Part shown: piece after piece, positions 43,209 to 52,251 of the stretch
How positions within the stretch are numbered: the first letter of the stretch is position 1
Layout of the letters: each line of letters opens with the position of its first letter
Assembly (NCBI GenBank): GCA_016200915.1
Contig: JACQDV010000074.1
Location: 1 to 54,760 of the forward strand
DNA length: 54,760 nt
Direction of reading: 5' to 3'
Source of the DNA: Sphingobacteriales bacterium
GTDB lineage: Bacteria > Bacteroidota > Bacteroidia > Chitinophagales > Chitinophagaceae
The notes under the pieces: model-generated
What the model was told of the DNA's origin: nothing
The model's input: the letters and a program-made list of their open reading frames with translations, nothing else
Databases searched by the model: none
Program-made: the position numbers and the translations under genes

Positions 43209-44744
43209 TTATTCGTCTCCGTCTGTTTTTTGGATAGTGTATTCATAAACACTATCACTGCCGGGATAAATACCTTCAATGGTAAATCCTTTATCGGCTT
43301 TGGTAATAGCTGTATTTAATTCTTCCATACTCTTTACTTCCTTGCCATCTACACGCAGGATGATAAAACCATCTCTCATAAAAGACTGATCGCCCAACCA
43401 TCCACCTTTCTTTAATTTCTTAACTACCACGCCACCATTTACGCCATTGGCTTTCGCTTTGGTTTTATCTAATGTTTCTATATCTGCACCTAAGTTATCC
43501 AGTATATTGGCTTCATCATTTTTTACCAGTTCAAAATTGCCAACCTTATTCTTTAAGGTAACAGCAACAGCATAATCTTTGCCATTACGTTTATAACCTA
43601 CATTCAATTTATCACCTGGTTTGTAACGGGCTAATTGCTCCTGTAATTCTGCGGCAGAAGTAATATTAGCGTCGTTCATTTTAGTGATAATATCACCTTT
43701 CTTAATTCCGGCAGCAGCGGCAGAGCCATCTGTTACCACATCCAATACATACACACCTTCACCATCCACAATGCCTAATTTCTTTTTCTCATCATCATTG
43801 AGGCTTTCTCTAGGATATGAAATTCCGAGGTAAGCTCTTTGTACAGTGCCATACTGCATAATATCATTCACGATCTTCTTTACAATATTCACTGGTATGG
43901 CATATGAATAACCGGAATAGAAACCAGTAGGAGATGCAATCGCAGAGTTGATGCCGATCAATGCACCATCTGTATTAACCAATGCGCCACCACTATTGCC
44001 CTGGTTAACGGCAGCATCGGTTTGTATAAATGATTCAATGGGGAATTTGCTTTGACGGGCATTGATCTCCAATGTTCTTGCTTTAGCACTTACGATACCT
44101 GCTGTTACTGTTGTTTCCAGATTCAAAGGATAACCAACCGCCAGTACCCACTGACCAATGCGTACATCATCTGAATTACCATATAACATATAAGGCAAAT
44201 TGGTAGCATTAATTTTTACCACTGCTAAATCAGTGCTTGGATCAGTGCCTACCACTTTACCGGTATAAGTTTTTTTATTGCTGAGGGTAACACTAATTTC
44301 ATCTGCATCAGCAATTACGTGGTTGTTGGTGATAATATAACCATTGTCGCTGATGAGTACACCAGAGCCCGATGCCATTTGGCCGGGTATAACACGTTGA
44401 CGGTTGCCATCGCCAAAAAACTGATCAAAGAAATCATTATTATCACCAAACAAATCCTTGAACGGATTATTGCGCTGGTTACTGCTGTTATTACTTACCT
44501 GCTTGGGGTTTGTTTTTGTTTTAATGTGTACAACAGCGGGTACTGATTTTTGTGCAGCGGATTGAAAATCTGCAGGCTGACCTGCCGCACCGCCGCCATC
44601 ATAGCCTGCATAATTAACAGGAAGTTTACCCTGGCTGTTAACTACAGAATACTTTGATGCATTCCATTTGTTGAACAAATACAGGCTGGTAACGGTGGTA
44701 ACTGCACTGATGATTACTGTAAATAGAATCTGTCTCGTTTTCAT
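43209..44744 (-). CDS. Do-family serine protease HtrA/DegP
   Basis: A 511-aa periplasmic quality-control protease. It begins MKTRQILFTVIISAVTTVTS (signal anchor or signal peptide). The catalytic triad is visible: H142 in ITNNHVIAD, D172 in STDLAVVKI, S251 in NQGNSGGALV. A Gly/Asn/Phe-rich linker (residues 85-120) is the LA loop, and two PDZ domains follow (from about 320 and 420). An upstream in-frame ATG at 44822 gives an implausible N-terminus, so 44744 is chosen. Confidence 0.93.
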   Translation of the reverse strand: MKTRQILFTVIISAVTTVTSLYLFNKWNASKYSVVNSQGKLPVNYAGYDGGGAAGQPADFQSAAQKSVPAVVHIKTKTNPKQVSNNSSNQRNNPFKDLFGDNNDFFDQFFGDGNRQRVIPGQMASGSGVLISDNGYIITNNHVIADADEISVTLSNKKTYTGKVVGTDPSTDLAVVKINATNLPYMLYGNSDDVRIGQWVLAVGYPLNLETTVTAGIVSAKARTLEINARQSKFPIESFIQTDAAVNQGNSGGALVNTDGALIGINSAIASPTGFYSGYSYAIPVNIVKKIVNDIMQYGTVQRAYLGISYPRESLNDDEKKKLGIVDGEGVYVLDVVTDGSAAAAGIKKGDIITKMNDANITSAAELQEQLARYKPGDKLNVGYKRNGKDYAVAVTLKNKVGNFELVKNDEANILDNLGADIETLDKTKAKANGVNGGVVVKKLKKGGWLGDQSFMRDGFIILRVDGKEVKSMEELNTAITKADKGFTIEGIYPGSDSVYEYTIQKTDGDE

Positions 44745-44950
44745 TGCTGAAGATTTTTCTTTTCGAAGAAAATGTTTTTCAAATTTTATGCCTTTGCAAT
44801 GTAAAGTAACGAAGACTGTCACAATGACTAAATACCGGAAAGCCCATTTAACAATTCATTATGAAGAGTTTCGTACTTCTTAACAAAGATAGTAAAATGT
44901 ACGATGTTAGAGGTAGAACGTACGACCTGAAATAAAAGTATCCGATGTCT

Positions 44951-45946
44951 CTATAATCCCAATAGAAATTGCATGGTATCTACTCCATCAGCATAGTCCA
45001 TTAATGCTGGTTGTTGACTCTGCCCGAAGGGTATGAAATTTTTTCCAATGATGGCCTGTACCTGCTGATTTTCTGTCAATGAATTTTTGACAGTTTCTTC
45101 ATCGGTATAAAACTCATAATGTAATGAGCTAATAGGAGAGAATAAGTTTTTATTTTCTACCAGTACTACCGAATCATTGGTCATGTAATACAGGTTGTTC
45201 ATGATGTAGATTGCCAACTGGTAATCGTAATTATTGCGGTATTTGTTATGGTCAAAAAAATGATGATACTTTTTTAAGGCTTCCAGCAGAGGAACAAAAT
45301 CATAGCCTTTGGGAATATAGATTTTGGTAACACTACGGCAACCCAATCCAAAATATTGATGAATATCATCAGCAAGATTTGATAAGTCAGTTGTTGTTTC
45401 ATTACCACCCAGCACAGCAACAGAAGTTCTGTTCTTACGAATGATGCTTGGGTACTTACTGAAATAATATTCAAAATGCCGGGCACTGTTATTACTGCCG
45501 GTAGCAATATAAGCATCACAATTTTTTAATTGTTCAGCAAAACCAACAAGCGAAGAGGTAGTGTTATTAATTGATTGCATTTTTTCAATCAAATGCTTCA
45601 GCAACACTTCATCTTTAGAAGAAAGTTTTATCAGTGATTTATGCCCGGCAATAAAGCAGCATAAAAAATCGTGAAAGCCAACTAATGGCAAGTTGCCTGC
45701 CATTACTATCCCAACTTTTTTTGGAGTTATATTATCATCTAAGTGATAATGCGCAACCCATTGTTCCAGCTTATCTTTTTGTAAAAAACTTTCGGCTATA
45801 TTTTTTAATGACAGTTCAACAAATTCGGGAATAAACCAGTTGTTGCGCAGGTAAGCCTGTTCTTTCGCCTCGCTTAATAAGGCATTTTCTGTGGAAATAT
45901 AGTGACCAATATCAGCCAATAAATTTATTCTTTCCTGTAAATTCAT
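44951..45946 (-). CDS. LuxC-like acyl-CoA reductase
   Basis: A 331-aa protein. GIVMAGNLPLVGFHDFLCCF then IAGHKSLIKLSSKDEVLLKH is the nucleotide-binding start of the LuxC/aldehyde-dehydrogenase-like family (PF05893), and GLGCRSVTKIYIP holds the probable catalytic Cys. It would reduce acyl-CoA to aldehyde with NADPH. It is divergent from a dicluster ferredoxin gene across a 93-bp region with a cruciform. Confidence 0.8.
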   Translation of the reverse strand: MNLQERINLLADIGHYISTENALLSEAKEQAYLRNNWFIPEFVELSLKNIAESFLQKDKLEQWVAHYHLDDNITPKKVGIVMAGNLPLVGFHDFLCCFIAGHKSLIKLSSKDEVLLKHLIEKMQSINNTTSSLVGFAEQLKNCDAYIATGSNNSARHFEYYFSKYPSIIRKNRTSVAVLGGNETTTDLSNLADDIHQYFGLGCRSVTKIYIPKGYDFVPLLEALKKYHHFFDHNKYRNNYDYQLAIYIMNNLYYMTNDSVVLVENKNLFSPISSLHYEFYTDEETVKNSLTENQQVQAIIGKNFIPFGQSQQPALMDYADGVDTMQFLLGL

Positions 45947-45959
45947 ATTATTGTAATCC

Positions 45960-46007
45960 TTACATTTGTTTTAAAGAATCCCGCCCTGCGGGAGACTACA
46001 AATGTAA
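45960..46007. promoter_or_regulatory. Divergent promoter region with nested inverted repeat
   Basis: TTACATTTGT (45960-45969) and ACAAATGTAA (45998-46007) form a perfect 10-bp repeat, each arm containing a TACATTTG -7 box, one for each direction. Inside, TCCCGC-CCT-GCGGGA (45979-45993) forms a second hairpin. Clear -33 boxes were not seen. The symmetry could make both genes respond to the same regulator. Confidence 0.5.
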
Positions 46008-46039
46008 ATCGTTATTCTACCACAAAAAATTCTGTACTA

Positions 46040-46387
46040 ATGGCTATTAAGATTACTGAAGAATGTATTAACTGCGGTGCTTGCGAACCCGAATGTCCCA
46101 ACAACGCTATTTATGAAGGTGGCGTAGAATGGGCTATTTCTGACGGCACTACTGTAAAAGGCTCTTACACTTTATTGGATGGAACGGTTGTTGATGCTGA
46201 TCAAAAGAATGCTCCTGTCAGCACGGATACATATTACATTACACCCAACAAGTGTACCGAATGCCAGGGTTTTCATGAAGAACCACAATGTGCTTCTGTA
46301 TGTCCTGTTGATTGTTGTGTACCCGATGAAATGTATGTAGAAACGGTAGAAGTATTATTGGCGAAGAAAGATAAACTGCATATATAA
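46040..46387 (+). CDS. Dicluster 4Fe-4S ferredoxin
   Basis: A 115-aa ferredoxin. CINCGACEPECPNNAIYEGG is the first cluster motif (Cys-x2-Cys-x2-Cys-x3-Cys-Pro) and CTECQGFHEEPQCASVCPVD the second, with the longer spacing typical of the Allochromatium-type group. It should carry low-potential electrons. It is divergent from the acyl-CoA reductase. Confidence 0.93.
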   Translation: MAIKITEECINCGACEPECPNNAIYEGGVEWAISDGTTVKGSYTLLDGTVVDADQKNAPVSTDTYYITPNKCTECQGFHEEPQCASVCPVDCCVPDEMYVETVEVLLAKKDKLHI

Positions 46388-46532
46388 AAGTTTAAAGGTT
46401 TAATAGTTTAAGGTTAATGACTATAATAATCAGTAACCTGCAACTTAGAAACCAGCAACCAGTTTTTTTTTTGGTACCACTGATGAAGTAGTACTTTTCA
46501 ACAAACGCCGGTGATATGTCCCGGCAAAAGAA

Positions 46533-46570
46533 AAGGTGAAGGAGGTAAAAACCCTTCACCTTATTTTTTT
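46533..46570 (+). terminator. Terminator after the ferredoxin gene
   Basis: AAGGTGAAGG (46533-46542) pairs with CCTTCACCTT (46553-46562), followed by ATTTTTTTA. It lies in the 150-nt spacer after ferredoxin, which also holds word repeats (AACCAGCAACCAG). Confidence 0.9.
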
Positions 46571-46598
46571 ATCTTGCAGCTACTTGAGTAAACTGAAA

Positions 46599-47135
46599 AT
46601 GAATATGCCCCGATCATTTGGGATGGCAGTACTAATGCTGTTGACATCTTTCCTTTTTTATTCCTGCGATTTGTTGCGAAAGCATAATGATGCTGATATT
46701 GAAACTCCCCCGGTAAAAAAGAATTGGAAAGCTGCAGAAGAGCTGATGAATATTGATAAAGAGTTTGCTGCTTACAGCCGTGACTCCGGACTAAAGAAAG
46801 CTTACCTGGAATTTTTAGATGAGGAAGCGGTGATGCTTCGTCCCAACCATTATCCATTAGTGGGTACCTATACATTAGATTTTGTAAGCCAGTTGGATGA
46901 TAAGGATACTGAAGTAAGCTGGGAAGTGAAAGATGGTGAAGTAGCCAGTTCCGATGATCTTGGTTTTACTTACGGTGTATATACTGTCATTCAAAAAGAA
47001 TCAAAAGATACTGTGCAGAGAGGAACCTATGCCATGGTGTGGAAGAAAAATAAAGAAGGCCTTTGGAAGGTGGTGATGGACAATGGAAGTCCGGGTGTGG
47101 GTGATGAAAAAGATACAGGGAGAGAAAATCAGTAA
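46599..47135 (+). CDS. SnoaL/DUF4440-like lipoprotein
   Basis: A 178-aa lipoprotein. The signal MNMPRSFGMAVLMLLTSFLF then YSC (Cys about residue 23) is clear. The mature part EELMNIDKEFAAYSRDSGLK, then EEAVMLRPNHYPLVG and TYAMVWKKNKEGLWKVVMDN is the NTF2-like DUF4440 fold. An in-frame ATG at 46536 lies in the terminator stem and is rejected. Ligand unknown. Confidence 0.75.
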   Translation: MNMPRSFGMAVLMLLTSFLFYSCDLLRKHNDADIETPPVKKNWKAAEELMNIDKEFAAYSRDSGLKKAYLEFLDEEAVMLRPNHYPLVGTYTLDFVSQLDDKDTEVSWEVKDGEVASSDDLGFTYGVYTVIQKESKDTVQRGTYAMVWKKNKEGLWKVVMDNGSPGVGDEKDTGRENQ

Positions 47136-47218
47136 GAACAATAATTTTAGCGTTTCCTTTAGCCGCAATTCATTTATTTCTTCAATATTTGTAACTCGAA
47201 AACTTAACCCCTTCAGTA

Positions 47219-48217
47219 ATGAGTCAAAAACCCAATATTGCTTTTGTAACCGGCGGTTATTCTACCGAAGCACAGATATCCTACAAAAGTGCTATTACCA
47301 TTGAAAATAATTTAGACCGTGATAAATACAATATTTATAAAATAGATATTACTCCCGGCGGATGGTTTTATATAGATGCATCAGGAAATAAATCATTAGT
47401 AGATAAAGGTGACTTTACCATTACTGACAATGGTAATAAAATAAAATTTGATGCTGTATTTATCGGTATTCATGGCACACCCGGTGAAGATGGAAAACTG
47501 CAGGGATATTTTGACCTGGTGAATTTACCATATACCAGTTGTGATGCCTTATCTTCTGCATTAACTTTCAATAAAAGATATACAGTGGCTGTGGCTGCTT
47601 TTTCAGGAATCAATGTGGCAAAATCAGTACACCTGTTTAACAATGCTCTATACGATGCCGCATCGATCTGCAGCACATTACAGTTTCCAGTTTTTGTAAA
47701 ACCAGCCAATGGCGGTAGCAGTATTGGTATGTCAAGAGTAAATACTCCTGATGTGACTGAACTGGAATCAGCTATTCAAAAAGCATTTACAGAAGATACA
47801 CAGGTGCTGATTGAAGAATATATTAAGGGAAGAGAATTTACTATTGGTGTATATAAGAATAAGGGAGTGATCACTCCATTGCCGATGACAGAAGTATTCA
47901 GCAAAAGAGAGTTTTTTGATTTTATTGCTAAGTATAAAGGTGAATCGGATGAAGAAACACCAGCAAAGGTTGATGAACATAAAGCGGAAAAGATAAGAGC
48001 GGCAGCAAAAAAGATTTACCAGGTATTTAATTGCCGTGGTGTGATAAGAATTGATTTTATATACAACGAAGAAAAAGATGAGCCATTTATGCTGGAGATA
48101 AATACAGTGCCCGGGCAAAGTGAAATGAGTATTGTACCACAGCAGGTGAGAGCGATGGGTGGTAACCTGAAAGATTTTTACAGTGCAATGATTGAAGAAG
48201 TGCTCCCTAAAAAATAA
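47219..48217 (+). CDS. ddl: D-alanine-D-alanine ligase
   Basis: A 332-aa ATP-grasp enzyme that joins two D-Ala for peptidoglycan. NIAFVTGGYSTEAQISYKSA is the N-terminal domain, GIHGTPGEDGKLQGYFDLVN the family signature, FVKPANGGSSIGMSRV the ATP loop, and the C-terminal FMLEINTVPGQSEMSIVPQQ the metal site. Start is the ATG at 47219. The PASTA protein gene follows after 34 nt. Confidence 0.95.
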   Translation: MSQKPNIAFVTGGYSTEAQISYKSAITIENNLDRDKYNIYKIDITPGGWFYIDASGNKSLVDKGDFTITDNGNKIKFDAVFIGIHGTPGEDGKLQGYFDLVNLPYTSCDALSSALTFNKRYTVAVAAFSGINVAKSVHLFNNALYDAASICSTLQFPVFVKPANGGSSIGMSRVNTPDVTELESAIQKAFTEDTQVLIEEYIKGREFTIGVYKNKGVITPLPMTEVFSKREFFDFIAKYKGESDEETPAKVDEHKAEKIRAAAKKIYQVFNCRGVIRIDFIYNEEKDEPFMLEINTVPGQSEMSIVPQQVRAMGGNLKDFYSAMIEEVLPKK

Positions 48218-48251
48218 AACCTATATTTCCTGACAAAAACCAATTATACCT

Positions 48252-49061
48252 GTGTTTGAAAAAATAACCAAGCGTTCCTTTCTCTTTAATGTGCTGATAG
48301 CAGGAGTAGTATCATTCCTGGTAATATTGATATTTTTATTCTCACTTGATTTCTTTACCAATCATGGTCAATCTAAAACAGTACCTGAAGTAAAAGGAAA
48401 GAATTTAACTGAAGCGATTAAAGTATTAGAAGCTGCAGGATTTGATGCTGAAGTAACAGACTCCGTTTATTTTGATACAATTCCTGGTTTACAAATCACC
48501 CGCCAGTTACCTGATCCCGGTGAATTGGTAAAGGTTAACCGTGTTGTTTACTTAACAGTAAACAGAATGGTTCCGCCTATAATTGATATGCCTAACCTGG
48601 TAGGACAAAGTGAAGCCAGTGCGTTAATGATTCTTAAAGCATTGGGCTTAAGATTGGGTGATACCATTATGAAACCAGATTTTGCCAAAGGATCGGTATT
48701 GCAGCAATTAAAAGATGATAATGATATAAAGCCCGGAACTAAATTACAAATGGGAAGCAGTATTGATCTGGTTATCGGAGCTGGTATTGCAGATGAAAGC
48801 ATAATTGTACCGGATTTGATCGGGCTTACTTTTGCTGATGCTAAAGTATTATTAGAGTCCAATAAAATTTTGATGGGTGCAGTTGTTCCAAAATCAGATG
48901 TAACTGATACTATGAAAGCTTATATCTATGATCAAAAACCTCCGAGAAGAGATGAAGAGGGGAGACCATTGAGAATAAGCCCGGGACAATTGATTGATGT
49001 ATATCTGAGCAATACTATGCCGGTTAAAGACACCACAGCAGTAAAAAAAGAAAATGAATAA
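48252..49061 (+). CDS. PASTA-domain membrane protein
   Basis: A 269-aa protein, GTG start. One N-terminal TM helix (FLFNVLIAGVVSFLVILIFL) is followed by three PASTA domains: from about 40 (KTVPEVKGKNLTEAIKVLEA), 112 (DMPNLVGQSEASALMILKAL) and 185 (IIVPDLIGLTFADAKVLLES). PASTA domains bind peptidoglycan or lipid II precursors. No kinase domain is present, unlike PASTA kinases. Coupling with ddl suggests a cell-wall role. Confidence 0.9.
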   Translation: MFEKITKRSFLFNVLIAGVVSFLVILIFLFSLDFFTNHGQSKTVPEVKGKNLTEAIKVLEAAGFDAEVTDSVYFDTIPGLQITRQLPDPGELVKVNRVVYLTVNRMVPPIIDMPNLVGQSEASALMILKALGLRLGDTIMKPDFAKGSVLQQLKDDNDIKPGTKLQMGSSIDLVIGAGIADESIIVPDLIGLTFADAKVLLESNKILMGAVVPKSDVTDTMKAYIYDQKPPRRDEEGRPLRISPGQLIDVYLSNTMPVKDTTAVKKENE

Positions 49062-49103
49062 TCACTCTAATTACACGAATTATTTTAATTAATGTAATTG
49101 AAA

Positions 49104-49111
49104 TAAATTTG
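49104..49111 (+). promoter_or_regulatory. -7 box before the rhodanese gene
   Basis: TAAATTTG fits the Bacteroidota -7 consensus, 19 nt before the ATG. No TTG stands at the ideal -33 distance. Confidence 0.35.
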
Positions 49112-49129
49112 TGCGATAAAAAATAAGAT

Positions 49130-49438
49130 ATGACAACCATTACAGCAGAAGAAGTAAAAGCAAGATTAGATGCAGGAGAAAAGATCAATTTGGTGGATGT
49201 AAGAGAACCACATGAAAATGCAGAGTTTAATATAGGTGGTATCCTTCATCCATTAGGAAAAGTACAAACCATGCAGGTGGAAGAGTTGGAAGATTTAAAA
49301 GATGAAGAAGTAATTATTTATTGCCGCAGTGGTAACCGCAGCGGACAAGCCTGCCAGATATTGGATATGCTTGGTTTTAAGAACACAAAAAACCTTGTAG
49401 GTGGAATGCTGGGCTGGCAGGAAAAGTATGGAAAGTAG
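49130..49438 (+). CDS. Rhodanese-like domain protein
   Basis: A 102-aa single rhodanese domain. INLVDVREPHENAEFNIGGI is the first conserved stretch; the active-site loop is IIYCRSGNRSGQACQ with the Cys, and NLVGGMLGWQEKYGK the C-terminal signature. Such proteins carry persulfide sulfur; the partner is unknown. A terminator follows. Confidence 0.93.
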   Translation: MTTITAEEVKARLDAGEKINLVDVREPHENAEFNIGGILHPLGKVQTMQVEELEDLKDEEVIIYCRSGNRSGQACQILDMLGFKNTKNLVGGMLGWQEKYGK

Positions 49439-49465
49439 AATCAACTACTAAAAAAATATAATAAT

Positions 49466-49497
49466 AAAGGGACAGATTAATTTCTGTCCCTTTATAT
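49466..49497 (+). terminator. Terminator after the rhodanese gene
   Basis: AAAGGGACAG (49466-49475) pairs with CTGTCCCTTT (49484-49493), followed by ATATTTT. It separates the rhodanese from the convergent TonB receptor gene. Confidence 0.9.
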
Positions 49498-49523
49498 TTT
49501 CCTTTCAATCAATTTAATCCAAT

Positions 49524-49539
49524 AAATCCCGGTTCAGAC
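49524..49539. repeat. AAATCCCGGTTCAGAC dispersed word (second copy)
   Basis: Identical 16-bp word at 32841-32856. Here it directly abuts the stop codon of the TonB receptor gene. Similar words are common in intergenic DNA of several phyla. Confidence 0.75.
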
Positions 49540-51912
49540 TTATAGTTTGATGTTGACCCCAATCATGAAATTTGTTCCGGCCATTGGGTAATAATAGTTT
49601 TCTGTTGCTAATGAACCGCCATAGTAATAGCTGTAAGTATAACCATTAGGCTCATATTTTTTGTTGAAGATATTATTGACAGCTAAAATAAAATCGATCT
49701 CTTTTAATCCAACATTTTTTAAGGCATAGCTCAACCTTGCATCCTGCACATAATATGGATTTAAACTTCTTGCTTTACTTGAAGTATTATCTAAATACTG
49801 GCGGCTTACATATTTACCCTGTAAAGCAATATCAAAATTTTTAAGCGGTGTAATGTTGATAGCTGCTCCGCCAATTATGTTGGGTGAAAAAGAAATATCA
49901 GATTTACTGTAGTTGTTTACTTTCTGTCCGCCATTATCGTAGTCATCTATGTATTCAGTAAACTTCAGAATTTTATTTTCACTGATGGTTAAGTTAGCGG
50001 ATGCACTTATCCAGTCTGTTAATACCACTTTGCCCTGTAGTTCTATACCCAGGCGATAGCTATTAGGGATGTTTTTTCTGGTATAAGAACCCACATCATT
50101 GATCTTACCTGTGAGCACCAATTGATTTTTGTACAACATATAATAAACAGTTGCGCCAAAATTGTAACGGCTGTTTCTCTTCTCGATGCCTGCTTCAAAA
50201 TCATGTAAGGTTTCCTGCTTTGGTTGTTCATTAACGCCAGCCTGAAAATCATCCCTGTTTGGTTCTTTATTTCCCAATGAATAGGAGAGATAAGCCTGCC
50301 AGTTTTTATGCGTATAGCTTACACCAATTTTCGGGTTGATGAAATTGTATGATTGATTGATATGAATATCAGGATTACCTTCAAATCCATTGATGATGTG
50401 TTTTACATTGCGGTACTGGAGATCAGCAAAAGTTTCTACCTGTGCATTCCATTTATGCTGATATTTCACATAAATATTGCCATCTGATTTTCTGGCATCG
50501 TAATTATAATATTTATAATCTTTTGGTATATCTGTTTGCGACCATACAATCAGTCCAAAATGTTTACCATCATATCTTGTATATCCACCACCTACAGTTA
50601 ACTGGTCATTCCCTTTTTTATATTGGAGAGAAGTAACATTACCATAAAAATAATTATCGAGCCAGCGCTGCCTTACTAAATCAGCAGCAGTGATAGTGGA
50701 GTCACCAATCTGAATAGCATTCAAACCATAATCAACCAAAGCCTGCTGACTTTTATATTCTTCATAATAACCTTTTCCTCTTGTTAAGAAAGCAGCAGTG
50801 TTAAACGATAAATGATCGTTGAACTGGTGATTGAAAAATAACTGGTAATGATCCTGCTGGTAATTATCAGTTTGGTTATCGTATGGAGTGCCGGGCTTTT
50901 CTGTTCCCGCAGGATTATCGGTGCGATGAGTTTTCAATAAACTTTCTGCCACACCATACCAGGCCTGGTAAGTTTTTTCTTTACCTGAAAATATATTTAA
51001 TCGTAACGAAGATTTTTTATTGTAATAAGCGGTAGAGAGATAAAATGATTTCAGATCGCTATTGGCCCTGTCAATATATCCATCACTGGAAATTTTAGAA
51101 ATGCGGGCATCAATGGTAAAATGATCATCAATTAAACCACTGCCTGCTTTAATAGTATGTTTCCATGTGTTGAATGAGCCATAAGCATTGCTGGCTTCGC
51201 CGTAAGCATGTTCGTTAAATTCATTAGTGCTCATGTTGATGGTGGCGCCAAATGCTCCTGTTCCGTTGGAAGAAGTTCCCACTCCCCGTTGAATTTGTAT
51301 GCTGGTTACTGAAGAAGAAAAGTCAGGCAGGTCAACAAAATAAGTTCCCTGGCTTTCTGCATCATTATACGGAATGCCATTGAGTGTTACATTAATCCGG
51401 GTAGCATCCGTACCACGAATATGAATAGCGGTATAACCAACGCCATTACCTGCATCTGAATTAACTACAACAGATGGTGTTTGATTTAAAATAAAAGGAA
51501 GATCTTGTCCAAGGTTTACTTTTTCAATTTCTTTCTTCCCAATATTCGTTTTGGTAAAAGGAGCTTTATCGCCGGCACGGGTTGACCTTACTTCAACCGG
51601 TTGTAAAAAGAGATTGATCTTTTCTAATTCAAAAGTCAAATAATCATTTCCATGATCTGGAAAATCTATGTCTTTTTCAAACGATTTATATCCAACACTG
51701 GTTAAATGGAAATGATATCTTCTCTTGCGATTACCAGCGAAGCTGAATTCGCCATCAGCATTTGTGACTATCATATTTCCATTTACTTCAATAGTCACAC
51801 CGGGAATTCCCTGTTTAGTTGAATCGTCAATTACTTTTCCAATTTCTGTTGTTTGTGCCCAGATAGCATTTGCTGTAATCAATAAGCAAATACCCAAAAG
51901 CAATTTTTTCAT
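49540..51912 (-). CDS. TonB-dependent receptor, probably for thiamine
   Basis: A 790-aa outer-membrane receptor. After the signal peptide (ending ANAIWAQ) residues 22-110 form a carboxypeptidase-regulatory-like domain, then a plug (VEVRSTRAGDKAPFTKTNIG, GVGYTAIHIRGTDATRINVT, SVTSIQIQRGVGTSSNGTGA) and a 22-strand barrel ending AGTNFMIGVNIKL. A TPP riboswitch sits 70 nt upstream on the same strand, so the substrate is predicted to be thiamine or a thiamine derivative. No inner-membrane transporter follows in the operon. Confidence 0.93.
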   Translation of the reverse strand: MKKLLLGICLLITANAIWAQTTEIGKVIDDSTKQGIPGVTIEVNGNMIVTNADGEFSFAGNRKRRYHFHLTSVGYKSFEKDIDFPDHGNDYLTFELEKINLFLQPVEVRSTRAGDKAPFTKTNIGKKEIEKVNLGQDLPFILNQTPSVVVNSDAGNGVGYTAIHIRGTDATRINVTLNGIPYNDAESQGTYFVDLPDFSSSVTSIQIQRGVGTSSNGTGAFGATINMSTNEFNEHAYGEASNAYGSFNTWKHTIKAGSGLIDDHFTIDARISKISSDGYIDRANSDLKSFYLSTAYYNKKSSLRLNIFSGKEKTYQAWYGVAESLLKTHRTDNPAGTEKPGTPYDNQTDNYQQDHYQLFFNHQFNDHLSFNTAAFLTRGKGYYEEYKSQQALVDYGLNAIQIGDSTITAADLVRQRWLDNYFYGNVTSLQYKKGNDQLTVGGGYTRYDGKHFGLIVWSQTDIPKDYKYYNYDARKSDGNIYVKYQHKWNAQVETFADLQYRNVKHIINGFEGNPDIHINQSYNFINPKIGVSYTHKNWQAYLSYSLGNKEPNRDDFQAGVNEQPKQETLHDFEAGIEKRNSRYNFGATVYYMLYKNQLVLTGKINDVGSYTRKNIPNSYRLGIELQGKVVLTDWISASANLTISENKILKFTEYIDDYDNGGQKVNNYSKSDISFSPNIIGGAAINITPLKNFDIALQGKYVSRQYLDNTSSKARSLNPYYVQDARLSYALKNVGLKEIDFILAVNNIFNKKYEPNGYTYSYYYGGSLATENYYYPMAGTNFMIGVNIKL

Positions 51913-51979
51913 CTTGTTCAGATTTTGATGGTTAAAAAATTGATTTGGAGTAAAAGCTGCGAAACGAGGAGGAGTTTGG

Positions 51980-52066
51980 CGTCCTTCCCTGCGCAGGCAT
52001 TACCCTGTTCAGGTTCTACGGGTGTTATCTCAGCCATCTTTTTTAGGGACAGCACCCCGGGAATCT
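51980..52066 (-). ncRNA. TPP riboswitch (THI element)
   Basis: On the minus strand the conserved parts appear in order: GGGGTGC, GGCTGAGATAACACCC, GAACCTGAACAGGGTAATGC and CTGCGCAGGGAAGG. These are the pyrimidine-sensing and pyrophosphate-sensing helices of the TPP aptamer. It lies in the leader of the TonB receptor, which should be shut off when TPP is high. Rodionov-type comparative studies predicted TPP-controlled outer-membrane receptors in this phylum. Confidence 0.95.
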
Positions 52067-52251
52067 GTTGCCATTGGTCATGTTTAATAACCGTTAGCGG
52101 GTGCAAAGATAGGATAATGAAAATTTATAACCGCCTGTAACTTTTTGGTTTCAACTTCGTACTATAAATATTCCAACCAGCCGTGCAACAGGATAAGCAG
52201 GAGCTTGTCCTTTAAATTGAACTAAAGTATTAACCAAAAAACTAAAGACGA

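Noticed and set aside
47768-48118. 116-codon minus-strand frame inside ddl
   Set aside because: Cys/Phe-rich antisense translation of a conserved gene, without a promoter or family features.
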